A stretch of DNA of 64,000 nt from Bombyx mori (taxonomy: Eukaryota; Arthropoda; Insecta; Lepidoptera; Bombycidae). The DNA lies in contig NC_085110.1 in assembly GCF_030269925.1 (NCBI RefSeq), positions 5,456,001 to 5,520,000 on the forward strand, in the 5' to 3' direction. The position numbers and the translations under genes were made by a program. Positions 1 to 12,679 of this stretch are shown in pieces. Every line of letters starts with the position of its first letter. Position 1 is the first letter of the stretch. The notes beneath the pieces are model-generated. The model had not been told where the DNA came from, made no database searches, and saw only the letters and a program-made list of their open reading frames with translations.

Positions 1-161
1 AAGGTCTCCGTTTTGTTACAACGGCTGCCTCACCCTTTAAACCGAAACACATTACTGCTTCACGGCAGAAATAGGCAGAGCTGTGGTACCTACCTGTGCG
101 GACTCACAAGAGGTCCTACCACCAGTAATTACGCAAATTATAATTTTGCGGGTTTCATTTT
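1..161 (-). mobile_element. Bm1 SINE fragment, cut by the window edge
   Basis: The plus strand shows the complement of the Bm1 body (acaacggctgcc, gcattactgcttcacggcag, aagaggtcctaccaccag) up to its gcgggtttcattttt motif. The 3' part lies outside the window. The head is missing on the right. Confidence 0.85.
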
Positions 162-445
162 TCAAAGTTCCGGATAATCGCTATAACATCACAGTTTGGA
201 GGAATTATTAGTCAATTGTCATACAAGTCAAATTAACTTGACCATAATCAACGATCTTTAACGGTAAGCCTAAAAAATTTTGGCAAGACTGTTTACGAAA
301 TGAAATGAAAAAGAATTTTAGTATAAAAATACATAACATTATTTTAAAAAAATGTAGACAATGTTGAATTATTAAATTGAGCTTAAATTCTATGAATGAA
401 CTGAACTGAAAAATTTGACGATTTTCGAATATGCCGCAGATAATT

Positions 446-655
446 CTGCCGCTATTTCTGCCGTGAAGCAGTCATACGTTTTGGTTTGAAGGGTGGGGCA
501 GCCGTTGAAAGCCGTTATACTTGAGACCTTAGAAGTTATATCTCAAGGTGGGTGGCGCATTTACGTTGTGGATGTCTATGGGCTCCAGTAACCACTTAAC
601 ATCAGGTGGGCTGTGAGCTCGTCCAACCATCTAAACAATAAAAAAATAAAAAAAG
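446..655 (+). mobile_element. Bm1 SINE, 5'-truncated
   Basis: Contains gctatttctgccgtgaagca, the ggggcagccgttg segment (with a short local duplication of agccgtt), tgagaccttagaagttat, and the 3' end ggtgggctgtgagctcgtcc followed by an A-rich tail. Confidence 0.88.
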
Positions 656-1628
656 ATAAATAATGATCCAAGCATTCTCACAAGCTAAATATCACTCTAT
701 TCGAAAATTATTAACAGATGAAACGTAATTAAAATAATTTAAAAAAGACAATTAATAATATGGCGTTCGCCCACGTCGAGAACCGTAATGCTGTCGTCTC
801 GCCTCCATAATAGCAGCATTTAATACTTAACGAGTCATTATAGCATTGCCATTAGCACCACAGACACACGACTTACAAACGCATTAATAAATCGCAACTA
901 ACCGGTCGATCGCAATCAAATTTCAATTAACCACTTCTTTCGACCATACGACATAAGAACGTTGCAAAAACATAAATTAAGAAAGTCTTAAAAGATAAAT
1001 TCTCTTCAATCATTCGTAGCAAATAGGATTTCGTTTCATTTACTCCGGTAAGAGCGTTTTCAATTAAGGAACGCCCGACAAACAGTATCGGCGTATGAAG
1101 GTAAAATTAATTAAACCGAGCCAAGACAAACATGTACGAATCTATTTGTGTTGGACGCGGATCGCGGAAAACTCCGAATACATGATATGTTTAAGGATTA
1201 CACCGAAAGAAACTCCGTTTGATTTGCCTATTGAGATGGCTCGAACAGATCATAAAGGCTTTTGTAAATCACAAAGCAGACTTTTTGTATATGACAAAAC
1301 ATTTAACAGAAAAAATAGCGTGGCGAAACTGATGATATTTTTCGGTAATTTCAGTTGAGATAAAATGCTTATTTTTAAATTAAATTCTAATTTACCTTAT
1401 TTTTATTAGTCTTGAGGATTATAGCATTATATATTAACGAATAATACAATTTATTCGTATTTCCTATAACACATTTTTATTTATTATCTAAACTCATAAA
1501 GACTACAGATACACTCTACGTATTTCATAAATATACATTTATCGATATTTCAAATCCAAATGGCATACGCAAAATGTACAAACATGTTTTTATGACATAA
1601 TTTTAAACTAAAGTAAACATGGTACCTA
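656..1628. other. Non-coding, nothing recognised
   Basis: AT-rich DNA between the second Bm1 and the first Helitron. The ORF of 87 codons at 1095 shows no domain and no splice context, and I leave it out. I see no RNA gene. Confidence 0.6.
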
Positions 1629-1845
1629 TCTATACTAATATTATAAAGAGGAAAGATTTCTTTGTTTGTTTGTTTCGAATAGGCTCCGAAACTACTGGAC
1701 CGATTTGAAAAATTCTTTTTCCATTAGAAGCCGACATTGTCCCTGATGAACATAGGCTACTTTTTTTAATTTTTTTTTTATTTCTTTTATTTTGGTTTCA
1801 TGTGTGTTTTAATGTTTCCGAAGCGAAGCGAGGGCGGGTCGCTAG
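1629..1845 (+). mobile_element. Non-autonomous Helitron, family 1
   Basis: Begins TCTATACTAATATTATAAAG and ends GGGTCGCTAG, inserted between A (1628) and T (1846) as Helitrons do. The 3' end carries a stem-loop AGCGA-gggcggg-TCGCT overlapping the CTAG. There is no coding capacity. An opposite-strand relative is at 24847-25062. Confidence 0.85.
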
Positions 1846-2934
1846 TTTGAAAGTAAAAAGGTTTGCTAAAAATATTCTATGTTAATAATTATATAGCCTG
1901 TTATAAAAGAGCAATGCTTTATTAATAGTAGCGTTTGAAAAGAAAAAGTTTGTTTGTTGTTGTTAATGAACAAAATTGATTGCGATTCGACGAATTTAAT
2001 AAATTTGTATTGAGTGGGTTAATTCCCTGAATGTTCTTAATTAAAATGTAAGGGGTAGTTAGTATTAACACACGTGAATTTTGTTTATTTACACGACCGT
2101 ATTATGTTAACCAAGTTACGGGGATGGGTCTTCGGACTGTTCAAAAGGGACGGGCACTGTTATTTCGCTACGAGATTTGTAATTTTATTTGTGTAGTTAC
2201 AAGTTTCGAAGAATTCGTAATCGGGACCAAGTTTTAGGTTTCCTTTCATGCCGATATTAATTAACGAGTGTGCTTAGAGAGAGAGTTTATTAAATGCAAA
2301 AGTTTCGCTCATCACGCAACGCCGGTGCGGTACCCGCCGAACTTTATTTGCCTTCGTTACGTGTAAAATTGAATACGTCCCCGTGTATCCTCATTAATTT
2401 AAGATGAAGACTGTATCTTGTCATGTTATTTTATTCATTAACGGGGCGCTTGAAGTATCACGCTTGTGTACGCGTCGACTATGAATTGTTGTTACGAATA
2501 TAATTTAAAATCTCTTGACGAGATCATTAGAGCTGCGAAATGCGAAGGGTAAAGGTACAGAACGGAATTCATCGTCTAGAATTTACATACACATATATCA
2601 GATGATATCTTAGTTGTATTCGTACGAGCGAAGTAAGACATTGTAGTTTTAATTTATTCGAACATGAACAAAATTTCAATAATAATGTTTTTGCTATTCG
2701 ATAAATAGTTATTTATACGCTGCTTCAGATAAATGAAAATATAAACAAAAACATTCAAAACGCGAAAGGTTTTAAAACGATAACAATTTATTGTGGTTAA
2801 TCATGATTAACACTACATTGATCCCTATATTTGTTGTTTATTCTTGAAATCTGTACCTACTTTTTGTTTTCAACTACACATTCTTGGTTTTCGACAGTGA
2901 ATATTTGATTATGAACGAAAAAAGCTATGGAAAT
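1846..2934. other. Non-coding, nothing recognised
   Basis: AT-rich, no repeat family seen elsewhere in the window and no conserved frame. Confidence 0.6.
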
Positions 2935-3090
2935 AATTTGCTCAAATCAAATAAAAAAATTTTTATTCAACATAAATGAAAGTACATGCTTGTTGAACGG
3001 AAAAACGAACTACCGCCAATTCACAAGAACTAGCCTCCTTCCTGAGAAGAATTGGCAAGAAACTCAGCGGGCATGTCTTTTTTTTTTAAT
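2935..3090 (-). repeat. Old copy of the CR1-like 3' UTR
   Basis: The complement of the 61481-61786 UTR is recognisable: catgcttgttgaac, ctaccgccaattcacaagaa, cctgagaagaattggcaaga and aactcagcgggcatg. The tail motif is degraded to ctcaaatcaaataaa. A plus-strand ORF here is a shadow. Confidence 0.65.
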
Positions 3091-3466
3091 ATTAGATATT
3101 TATTTTAATATTAGATTTTTTTTAAATATTCATTTTTACAATGACTATTATAACATAACAATTATTAAAATATTGAAGCTCTACGGAGATAATTTCTGTG
3201 GATTTGTGTAATAAAGCGATCGCTCGTACAAAGAGCGCGGAGGGTTCCGACCGATCGCGTCCCGGAGACGAATGCTCTCAATAAACCGAGATGCGTCCGG
3301 ATCGGGTTATCTTACTTGTTGCTTCGGGAATCTCGTTTACTGTAACACTCCACGGAATCGTCTTAAACAAGACTCGAGCGTAAATTAGCGAATCTGTAAA
3401 GGTAATTCGTTCGTGCATATTGTCTGACCGAACGTATTTATAATAAATAGTATTTTTTCTCTTTAA

Positions 3467-3896
3467 TCTATATTAATATTATAAAGCTGAAGAGTTTGTT
3501 TGTTCGAACGCGCTAATCTCAGGAACTACTGATCCGATTTGAAAAGTTCTTTCAGTGTTAGATAGTTCATTTATCGAGGAAGGCTATATATAGGCTACAT
3601 TACATCACGCTAAGACCAATGCAAGCGGAGCACCAATGAAGAATGTATCAAAATCGGGGATTTTTCCCTTTTGAGAGCTTCCGCTGCGTGAGCTGCAGAA
3701 ACGGTTAGGGTTTCGCTAAAATAATGTATGACAGAATTGTTCCCCTTTAAAAGATCTAAAAAAAAGTCCGCGACAGCATATGTCTATATGTTAAGGTTGG
3801 CTCTCTATAACGTTTTTTATGCTAACCATATTTGTTCTAAAATAAAGCATTATTTGTGAAGTATTCCACGCGGACGAAGTCGCGGGCAAAAGCTAG
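3467..3896 (+). mobile_element. Non-autonomous Helitron, family 2
   Basis: Starts TCTATATTAATATTATAAAG after A (3466) and ends GGCAAAAGCTAG before T (3897). Just before the end lies the imperfect hairpin region cgcggacgaagtcgcgg. It has no ORF. It is near-identical to 37446-37870 over its whole length, with shared internal blocks agcttccgctgcgtg and agtccgcgacagcatatgtc. Confidence 0.87.
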
Positions 3897-4437
3897 TTAA
3901 TTGATAAACTCTAAAATTGTGTCTAACGAAACGCTCCTTTTGAATAAGCAGTTACATTATATTTTAGTCTGCATCCATTTATCTTGTGGTATTCGGGCAA
4001 CCGACATCGTAACGTGCATGCGACTTTAAGATATGAAATCGGAATAACAATAAAAAAAGGCTATCATTCAGACTTCCACAACATGCTTTAGTGTCGTCAA
4101 CGCCTTGTAGGTATTATTACAAGAGAAAAAAAAATGAACTGAGACGCGGTGCGGTGTGTGGAGTTAGCGTATCGTTAGCATGAACCTCGTTAGCACGCGC
4201 CGACAAGCCAAGAATTCGCTAATGACACGTGCTGTTCTTGTTACTAACATCATACAGTTTGTGTGCAGCGAATGTCTTATGATTTAGAAATTGATTAAAC
4301 ACAAGTCGGCTTTGTTTCTCGAACTGTTGACGTCTATGAGTGACTGCTACTACTCATCATTACTTCGCCAAAGCACCCGTCTGCCTTCAAAAGCGATAAA
4401 AATCGTCTGGTTTAATATACCTATGGCAGTAGGAATT

Positions 4438-4489
4438 GTTCCCTATATTTGATGTTATTGATGATATATTTGATGTTCCCTATATTTGA
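4438..4489. repeat. Short direct repeat
   Basis: The 16-mer gttccctatatttgat occurs twice, 36 bp apart, separated by a TTGATG-rich spacer. Confidence 0.7.
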
Positions 4490-4567
4490 TTGTGTCAATC
4501 ACTTTAACCGTATAGAACGAAAAGAGCTTTAGAATAAAGACGTAAAATTTAGCGGCCCACACGAGCA

Positions 4568-4596
4568 GTGACGTCATAAACGGTTCATGACGTCAC
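4568..4596. promoter_or_regulatory. Paired CRE octamers in inverted arrangement
   Basis: Two perfect TGACGTCA sites (4569-4576 and 4588-4595) lie 19 bp apart centre to centre. They extend to GTGACGTCAT and ATGACGTCAC, so the pair is itself an inverted repeat. TGACGTCA is the consensus CREB/ATF bZIP site. A TATAAAA lies 3' at 4714-4720. No gene is recognisable next to it, so a role is inferred only. Confidence 0.4.
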
Positions 4597-6499
4597 CGTT
4601 GTGCTTTATTATTGGTTTTATAACTAGAACACCACCATCGAATTTAAAAAGTTTCTAGCTATTTTATATATTACGTTGTATATGTTTTATGTATAATTGG
4701 TCAAATACGGGAGTATAAAATGGATATTAACTTAGTTGATTTATTGAAACAAACGAAAAAGTGGTACCTACTACAGAATTATTAATAAAAACATAACAAG
4801 CGAACGAGTTCGGTGTAATTCGTTTTTTGTTAATTAACTTATAAAGATCTACGATCTTATTATCTTTAAAGCCGTAACGATAAAAAAAAAACAAAGAAAA
4901 TAATAACTATTAATTATAACATTAATTGTTTGTTCCACACGGTAATAAAAAACAAAAGAATTAATTAACACGGTTTCGTTAAGAAGAGTTATGTTCGACA
5001 ACGGGCAAGCGTGAGGCAAACTCGTATTCAAATTGACATAGTAAAACAACGGAGCCTCCATCCAGAGTAAGTTCCATAAACTCGTTCCGAACTCCCCTCT
5101 ACAACACACTCTATCGGCGATTTTTAATTAAGTCCCTAGGGAGCGGCAAGCGACCAAAGTAACACCATCAATTCATTATCCTAAACTCCGGCTCGATTGT
5201 TCCTCGCTCGCTACTTACGCAAACTTTCATTTTAATCAAGCGTTTAATTAAAAATTATCCGAGAAAAACAAAATAAGCCCGTTAGGGGCGGCCCGAACTA
5301 ATTAAGGCGCATGCGATGAGTCCGCCGACAAGAGAGGTGAGTGTCCTTTAATTAAACTCTTGTTCCAGTCCAAAGGCGGTCGTTTAGCGCAACTATTACC
5401 GAAGCAAAAACCTGACAAGTGTAGGGTGGTTCTAGCTGTCGCACCTTCTAATCATACCGCATTATATCCGCTCCTCGATCACGCCCTCACACGTTGTTAT
5501 CTGATGTCGACGTGTTTGCAAACTGTCAATTGATTTTAAGATTAACGCTAACTCATCATGCGGCCTGTTCACACGAGGTTTTATTTTACGTTATACAACG
5601 CAAGCAGATTTCTTGATTTTATTAGAACAGTGAAAATACATTATTAATCAATTTGTAGAGTTGCAAGTCATTTAATTACTTTAGTTTAAGCGCTCTGTAA
5701 TGTAACATAATTAATATTTTCCGAAATAAATATAATATTAAATTAAAATAAGCAAATAAAAATTAGTGAAACAACGGCACCGAACGCTCAAGTTTTCTAA
5801 TTACTGTTAATACCAATATTAATTAAGTTGCGTTAGGAATTAATTATCTCAGTATTACGGGCCCTCATTTATTACTAAACTTTCACTAATCAATCTTTTA
5901 GAGCAGCCTGTTTAAATACTATTAAATTACGTTAAACAAAAATTTGGCAACTTTCCGAGATTGCTTTACGATAAAATGAAAATCTACATGCTTTACAAAC
6001 TGCTTATACACACTCCCCTGATATTAGGTTAGATTGTTACTTTTAATTATGCTGAACAATAACTATTTCGCATTATTACCACTCAAACTGGGTTGTGAAC
6101 TCGTTGGTACATATACAAAAACAAAAAAATATATGTTAAAACCTATCTTAAAGCATAGCTTATTCATAAACATAAACACGCCGAGAACTGTTTGAAATAT
6201 TAATCGAAACCGTCACGATCTCATCGCTTATCAACCAGCTAATTGGTCCAATTATCTGTAACGCGCATAAATAATAATAATTTATTGGTGGAAACATTTG
6301 TCAAAAGCCGCACTCGCACGATGAGCTAATCGACTATTACCGCTAATTGCCAAGCCCCCGCGCTCCGACGACCCCCGGGAGTGATGTTGCCAGGTTTAGA
6401 AGAAAACGTTAGAAAAGTGGGGAAACCAATTTGCAAATCAATATGAACTTTATCGAAATTGAAACGTAGATTATTTATTTAATTTACAACTAAGCTGTA

Positions 6500-6763
6500 T
6501 TTTTTTTTATTGCTTAGATGGATGGGCGGTACCCACCCGTGCGGACTTAAGAGGTCCTACCACCAGTAATTAGGCAAATTATAATTTTGCGGGTTTGATT
6601 TTTATTACACGATGTTATTCCTTCACCGTGAAAGTAAATCGTGAACATTTGTTAAGTACGTATTTCATTACAAAAATTGGTACCCGCCTGCGGGATTCGA
6701 ACACCAGTAAGTACATCGCTGGATACGAATGCACCGGACGTCTTATCCTTTAGGCCACGACGA
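6500..6763 (-). mobile_element. Bm1 SINE with intact tRNA-like head and large internal deletion
   Basis: Read on the minus strand, the tRNA-like head (complement of ttcgaacacc and tttaggccacgacg) and upper body are present. The sequence then jumps from the GGTGGTACC region straight to the terminal CATCTAAGCAATAAAA, losing about 160 bp. Short GGGCGG/GGGTGG similarity at the joint suggests a microhomology deletion. Confidence 0.88.
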
Positions 6764-8387
6764 ATGTAATTGTTTTGATTATTATTCTACTGAATATCGT
6801 TAGTATCAATGAATCGTCTTACCAAATATCTTCGTTGATAAGAATAGCCAATAGCCATTGCTTTCGAACTATGTACACGATTGCTTAGCACTGATTGGCA
6901 CGAATCTAACGAGATTCGTGTTTGTACCTCTGAAATCCAGACGTTTCGTGGAATTGACAAGATCTGGCAACGCTATTGTACCTTTGAGCACAGAACGGGA
7001 AGCGGGGCCACTCCCGCCCGCCCCTAACTAATTAGATAAGTTTGCAGCTCGCCTGTACTTCTGGTACTTCACTACGCCGGTAAGCATCAATCTTTTTAAT
7101 TAAACATTTTTGACACCGCAAAGATTAGCCATCGAATCCATTTCTATGCTAATATGGTTAATAATTATAATTTAAATGCAAAAATGACTAGCATATATGG
7201 CCAGTTATGCCGTCCTGTTATTTGGACACGCTTAATTACATTCAGTTTGTTTATCTCCTGACATCAGTGCACAAGAAGTAACTTTTTTTTAATTGCCTTT
7301 GTTAGGCAGACGAGCATACGGCCCACCTGATGGTAAGTGGTCACCGTCGCTCATGGACGTCAGCAATGCCAGGGGCAGAGCCAAGCCGCTGCCTAACTGT
7401 TTGTTTGACAAAAAAATAATCGTTCTAAATTTTTGGGTTATTGTAAAACTTACTAATTTCTCTCTTTAACTCTATCTCTTCCTTGCTGGAACGTACCTAA
7501 GATCGAAATTATAAACAAAATTTATACTAATAAAATACTATTAACAACGGAAGTATTTTATCACAGCGTAGAAAGAAAAGAAAAAAAAACAACATGAAAT
7601 TTATAAATAAATACTAAACATTTTATTTCGCTCACGTGATTTTAGTATTGGTTATTAAGTTGTATCATTAATCAAACTATAGTCATTTTATCGTTATTAG
7701 ATAGATAGTTAATAGAAAATCTACTATGCAAATATCAATATATTCAATGGCTGGTTCTGTTATAAAATACGCTGTTACCATAATTAATTGGTTATTGACT
7801 CGGTATAAAACGAATAAAAATATGTTATAATGCGTCCATTTGTAAGCAATGTAACCAGATTTGTGGCAATAATTCTATATAATAAGTTCCGGATAGCTTA
7901 CCAGATAGCAATTTGAGTGTGAATTGACACTTATAATCAAATTTTTTTTTCATTGCCAATTTATAAATAGTAGTAGCGAATTCGTTTTAAATTTAATTTG
8001 TTAATTAGTGAAAAATTTAAATGACAGTGCAAAAACAAATTTAAATCTAAACTATTTTAATAAGGTATTTATTTTATTTTATTTTTTGTTAAGACTTAGC
8101 GAATTTAATTCTTAAATTTATTCTTTTAAACATAAGATTTTGTGTGATTTCAATTTAAATTGTGACAGGAATAGGTATAGGTATTATAATAGCAAATTTA
8201 TTTATTTGCGAATCAAATAAATATTTGTGCATGTATGTATAATGAGAACTTGTGGAATAGGGGCTGCGAAGTATGAGTTCTATGTCGTGCCGTACAACCA
8301 AATTTGATTTCTACTTCATGAAATTGTTTTTCTTTGTATTGACTGTTGAATGAGCTCACGGTCTACCTAGTGTTGACTGATTACCAT
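6764..8387. other. Non-coding apart from family Y
   Basis: AT-rich DNA. Long A/T runs and no plausible exon. The Bm1 to the left and family X to the right bound it. Confidence 0.55.
7283..7398 (-). repeat. Dispersed repeat, family Y
   Basis: A T-run then aggcagacgagcatacggcc, ctgatggtaagtggtcaccg and agccaagccgctgccta. Ends in A on the minus strand. Family Y recurs at 18681 (degraded) and 31286. Confidence 0.7.
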
Positions 8388-8643
8388 ATTTTTTTTCCTA
8401 CCTAATCTGAGAGCCTTGAGCTATATCAGCATAGCCTTAACCAGTAGGTGCGCTCACGGGGCTCAAACCTGATGACGTTGCTAACACGAAACCTAGCAAG
8501 AGCCGTGCTTCCATCTCCCACCAGATCGGAAACGCGACCCACCGAGAAGATCCGGCGAGAAACTCAGTGGGCTGTGTCTGAGGGTTAATTTACTCGTCGA
8601 GCCCTTCGTCGCAAGCGACGGGTTCGACGATGACGATGGCCGA
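8388..8643 (-). repeat. Dispersed A-tailed repeat, family X (LINE 3' end?)
   Basis: On the minus strand it ends in a run of A. Landmarks on plus: cctacctaatctgagagcc, cggaaacgcgacccaccgag, gatccggcgagaaactcagt and cttcgtcgcaagcgacgggt. I recall such sequence from silkworm transcripts and suspect a LINE such as BMC1/L1Bm, but cannot verify it. Other copies lie at 19264, 32768, 35906, 40647, 40990 and 45170. Confidence 0.7.
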
Positions 8644-8649
8644 ATGGTT

Positions 8650-8705
8650 ACTGGAGCTCACATCTGAATATCGCCACCTTGAGACATGAGGTCTAAGTTG
8701 TGCAG
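8650..8705 (-). repeat. Short degenerate Bm1-like scrap
   Basis: The sequence ggagctcacatctgaata with gccaccttgagacatgaggt matches the middle of Bm1 in reverse orientation. Nothing outside this core matches. Confidence 0.5.
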
Positions 8706-11700
8706 TATATCTTCTGTTCCAAATCCTTATAATCGGTAAGCATTCCTACTTTTACAAGACGTCCTAATGTCAGTATAAAGTAATAACATCTTACATACAT
8801 TTAGCGATTAAGAGTGCAAGGATTGCCTGTAACCTCTGTATGATTTATGACATAACTGTTAAAAGAAAGAAAGGTTATGATATGTTATACATGTGACATA
8901 AATGAATATTGAAATATAAAAAACATAAAAACTGGTGAAGTAATAGCTTTAAATGTGGTTTCTCTTTATAGAGCAATTCAATTTGTACTATAGTTTTACT
9001 GGGCTAAACTTTATTTAAATGTGATTAAAATAATACATTATTTACTTACTTATTTACATTACAATAATATTAATGCAATCAATTTGTAAGCTTGAGGTAA
9101 TTCACTGATTAAGAAAAACTAAATATATTCTTAAACAACTATCGATTTCTCAGCGAATCTTCGGGCAGTAAATCAGACTGTACAATAGCATTGTCTGTCG
9201 TTCAGTTTGATTAAATAAATAAAACAGGTGAGGGCCCGAGTATCCTGCGCAGATCTTATCAATCGCAGTATTTATTTAGACTATTATGTACCTTATTTCA
9301 CCAATGGATAAAGTTGTAAATATTAATCGCATGCTGTCTAATCAATGTTGATCGAATATAGCGATTTAGAGCTTTGTTACGATTGTGTTGGGACTGAATG
9401 TTGAATTCGTGTCCGCTTGTTAGTTGTTGACCGAGATGGATCGCGCTGGATAGCGTTCGAAGGTTTGCACTTCATCTTTCATTGTTGCATACCTATCACA
9501 CGTAGTATGTGTTCTTATTATTTACGACTATAATTAAAGTCATAAATTCTTATTTGAATTTTAAACACATGTGCAAGCAGAGACATACGAATTTATTGAA
9601 GATGAATTAAAATTGTAGACGGACTGTTTAAAAAAGTATATATCGACATACAACGGTGTTGCCTCGATATTTTCTTAAAACTTAAATGTGCTTTACGACC
9701 ACAATGATAATAAAAATCAATCGTAATAAAATGCATTTGTTTTATAGCAGGGTTTAATTAATTTTTCAATACAGGAACATATGACATAAAATTTCCATAC
9801 GATATTAATCACAGAGCAAATTTAACGGGTGTCCAGTTGCCATCGTTAGGGTGCTTTATTTAGGGTAAAAGGCCCGGTAATTGGCTTCGCCGGATGCAGC
9901 GCACAGGTGCTCTGTGCGTGTGCCCTCTCGTGGTGGGGCACCGGAAATGAGGGCCAATTCGAATTTCTCCATAGCAAATCGATTAATTGGAAACCTATTC
10001 TAAGTTTACTTTGAATATGCCGAGATTTTTGTGCTTTAATTTTACTTTACATGAGAAACGTGTTGTTTTTGCGTATACGGGCGCCTTGTTTAAGTGATTT
10101 TTTCATTCAATCTTATCTCGACAGCGAAAACGATTTGTAACGTGAAAGGGTAATTAGAAATTTAACCTGTACGGAAATAAAGGAATTATTAGAAAACAAT
10201 CCGGCGTGCACGAGGGTGCCGGCGGGCCCGAAGGAAGGGTGTCTAATTAGGGAGTGGGAGCGAAGGTAATGAGCCGCGATCGCCGCGCCGATATAACGAA
10301 GGCTATTTACGCGGTGGCCGTTCGAAAATTGCGAGGTTTTGTTTTAAAAGCGGTTACCGTTTGAGTTTTGCGATTAAGGAGTTTAATTAGACAGTGTTGT
10401 TTACAACCTCATTACGGTACGGTAATGTCAGAAAATAGCCTCGGATATCGGCCGATAATTTACCAACTTGAAAAATGAGTTTCTTGCCACTAAGTAGATT
10501 CTGTTGTAGATTATAAACGGAACAATCTGAGCTCATGAATAAACATGAACTCAATTTTCTTGCCCGTGCTTGAAATGCTGAATTCGACTTTATTGTTTTA
10601 CAAATAAGGTTAATTACTTTGTGCGTCAATAACACGTTTGACCTTCAATTGTTTTACGACCGTCATTACCAGCAATAGGTTGTTTCACTGTTTCAAAAAT
10701 TATGTGTATAATGTGAATAGATATAATGGCCAGAAGTTTTAGCGTTTCTTTTTCGGTCACGAAACGCTTTTATAATGTTTGCTATAATTTAAAGTTGGTG
10801 ATGCGAAATGGAATACTGGTAAATTCTTTGTTTATTGTTGTTGTTGTTGTTGTTGTTATAGTCCTAGGGTACCATACCCCGCTGGCACATAGGGCTTTCA
10901 CAAGTTGTCTCCACTTAATTATTTGTTGTGATCATTAATTATTTCATTTATTAAAAAAAATAGCATGCAATGTATCTCAAACGAAACTGTTAGGCATTTC
11001 TCGTGCCGTTTTAATATGAACATTGCTAATTATGAGCATCCGTGAACACGCCTCACGTACACGTGGTTTATAACATTAAAGAATTAATTACAAGAATTAA
11101 TGCGTTAAAGAATAAAACGCAAAAATTGATAAGATAGTGCACAGCTGTTACGAGAATCACGATTGATACCGATACGCTAGCTGCCTTAGTTCTAGATCTG
11201 GGTTTGCGAAAAATGTACTAACAGAATCAATAACATTCGATCCTTATCAAATTAATAACATTTTCATTAGCACTGATTTAGGTATCTGCCATTCACTTCT
11301 CCACTGTAACTTTTGTATTACCAGACAAGATAAGGCGACCACGGAACAGCTCAGAACAATGAGGTGACAATGGTGATAGGTAAGGCATATTGGAAAAACC
11401 CGCTTGAGTAGGTTCCGCAATCATGCCTATTACTGACAATGATGTAGTATTTATGGTCTTCGGTAAACACTCAAAATCAGGTAGGCAATGAGCTCGTTTA
11501 GAGGAGTTAAAAAGTATGTAGAAATCTATAATTTCAAACAAGTACTATACGCAAACATAACATGTTATATTGTACCAACTATTATTACTTTCAGAAATGT
11601 CCTTGGTTATTTAGAATTCTTAAGCGACAATCAATAGAAAACAAAATAGTAGTGTTGCATATTATATTTGGCAACTATTAGAAAAATCCGAATATCCGAA

Positions 11701-12191
11701 TAGATTCGAATAAGTAAAATTGCATTACTAAGTGCAACAACGGTATATGAAAACGTGAACCGCATTGAAAGAGTATTTACGAGTGATGAAAATCGCTGAT
11801 GCCGCGTTAACGGCGTCAGCGGTAATTGATTTTAGTTAATGAGCTCTCGACTGTCGCATTGTCTCGGATGCAGCAGAAGGGGTTTTTTTCAGGATAGACG
11901 TCTCGCCGACATCATTAACGTATCGGTTCGCGACGCAGTTATTCGCTAATGTGACAACAACACAGAGGAACCCGCCACAAATGAGGGCCCATCTTTTAAG
12001 CTAAGCGGCGGTTACACTGAGAGGAATCTGTCTTCATTTGCGATATTTTTTTAAATTATAAATCATTAATAATTATGTCCCTAATTTAAGCTGAAAATGT
12101 ATTTAAGTATAGTTTTTTTGGCACTACTTTTAAGCTAAAAATGTCTGTCTAGTTTTTTTGCACTATTTTTATTATAATGTTATTATTGTTT
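8706..12191. other. Non-coding, one GC-raised island
   Basis: The island at about 10190-10340 (ccggcgtgcacgagg, ggtgtctaattagggagt, gccgcgatcgccgcgcc) is not repetitive in the window and carries a TAATTAG core. The rest is AT-rich. No coding frame is convincing. Confidence 0.5.
10835..10925 (-). repeat. LINE 3' scrap with (CAA)n tail
   Basis: On the minus strand the sequence reads KWRQLVKALCASGVW and then a (CAA)n run (TTG units at 10835-10858 on plus). This resembles the W-R-x-L-V-x-A-L-C ends of RTE-like elements. A plus-strand ORF across the TTG run is spurious. Confidence 0.55.
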
Positions 12192-12418
12192 TGATGGTAA
12201 ATCGCAGCCCACCTAATTTTAAATTGTTACCGGAGCCCATAGAAATCAGCTTAAATGCCGTCACTCACCTTGTGATATGAGTTTTAAGTCTCAGTTTTTT
12301 ACAGTACAACAACTGCCTCGTCCTTCAAACCGAAACGCATTACTGCTTCACTTCAGAAATAGACAGAGTGATAGTATCTACCAGTGTAGGCTCACAAGAT
12401 GCCCTACCATCAGTACAG
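12192..12418 (-). mobile_element. Degenerate Bm1 SINE
   Basis: Recognisable blocks include cgcagcccacctaatttt, accggagcccatag, tccttcaaaccgaaacgcat and tcacaagatgccctaccatc. Many substitutions show an old copy lying just left of the mariner relic. Confidence 0.75.
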
Positions 12419-12679
12419 AACGAATTGCAGGTCTTTTTTATATTTATACTGTCTATTTAAAATTTATCATCGTTTGGTAATGCAGAAACAAAGAGATATT
12501 AAATTATTATTTTTCTTATTACCCACCCATGAACGGTGAGACTGTCGTGACACTTAAAACATAAGAATTTAAAGTGACTCTAGGCCGCAGCTGATTGAAT
12601 TGCCATTGCTGAAGAACAAGCAATGCTCAGTAATAGACATAAAATACCAAGAGTACCAGTTTATAATGTTTAAAAGTAT

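Larger units (their letters stand above)
3897..6499. other. Non-coding, non-repetitive stretch with regulatory-looking motifs
   Basis: Apart from the CRE pair and a direct repeat this contains no recognised element. Moderately GC-raised patches (5130-5560 and 6300-6380, the latter with gagctaatcgactattaccg) and many TTAATTA cores occur. There is no supported gene. Confidence 0.55.
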
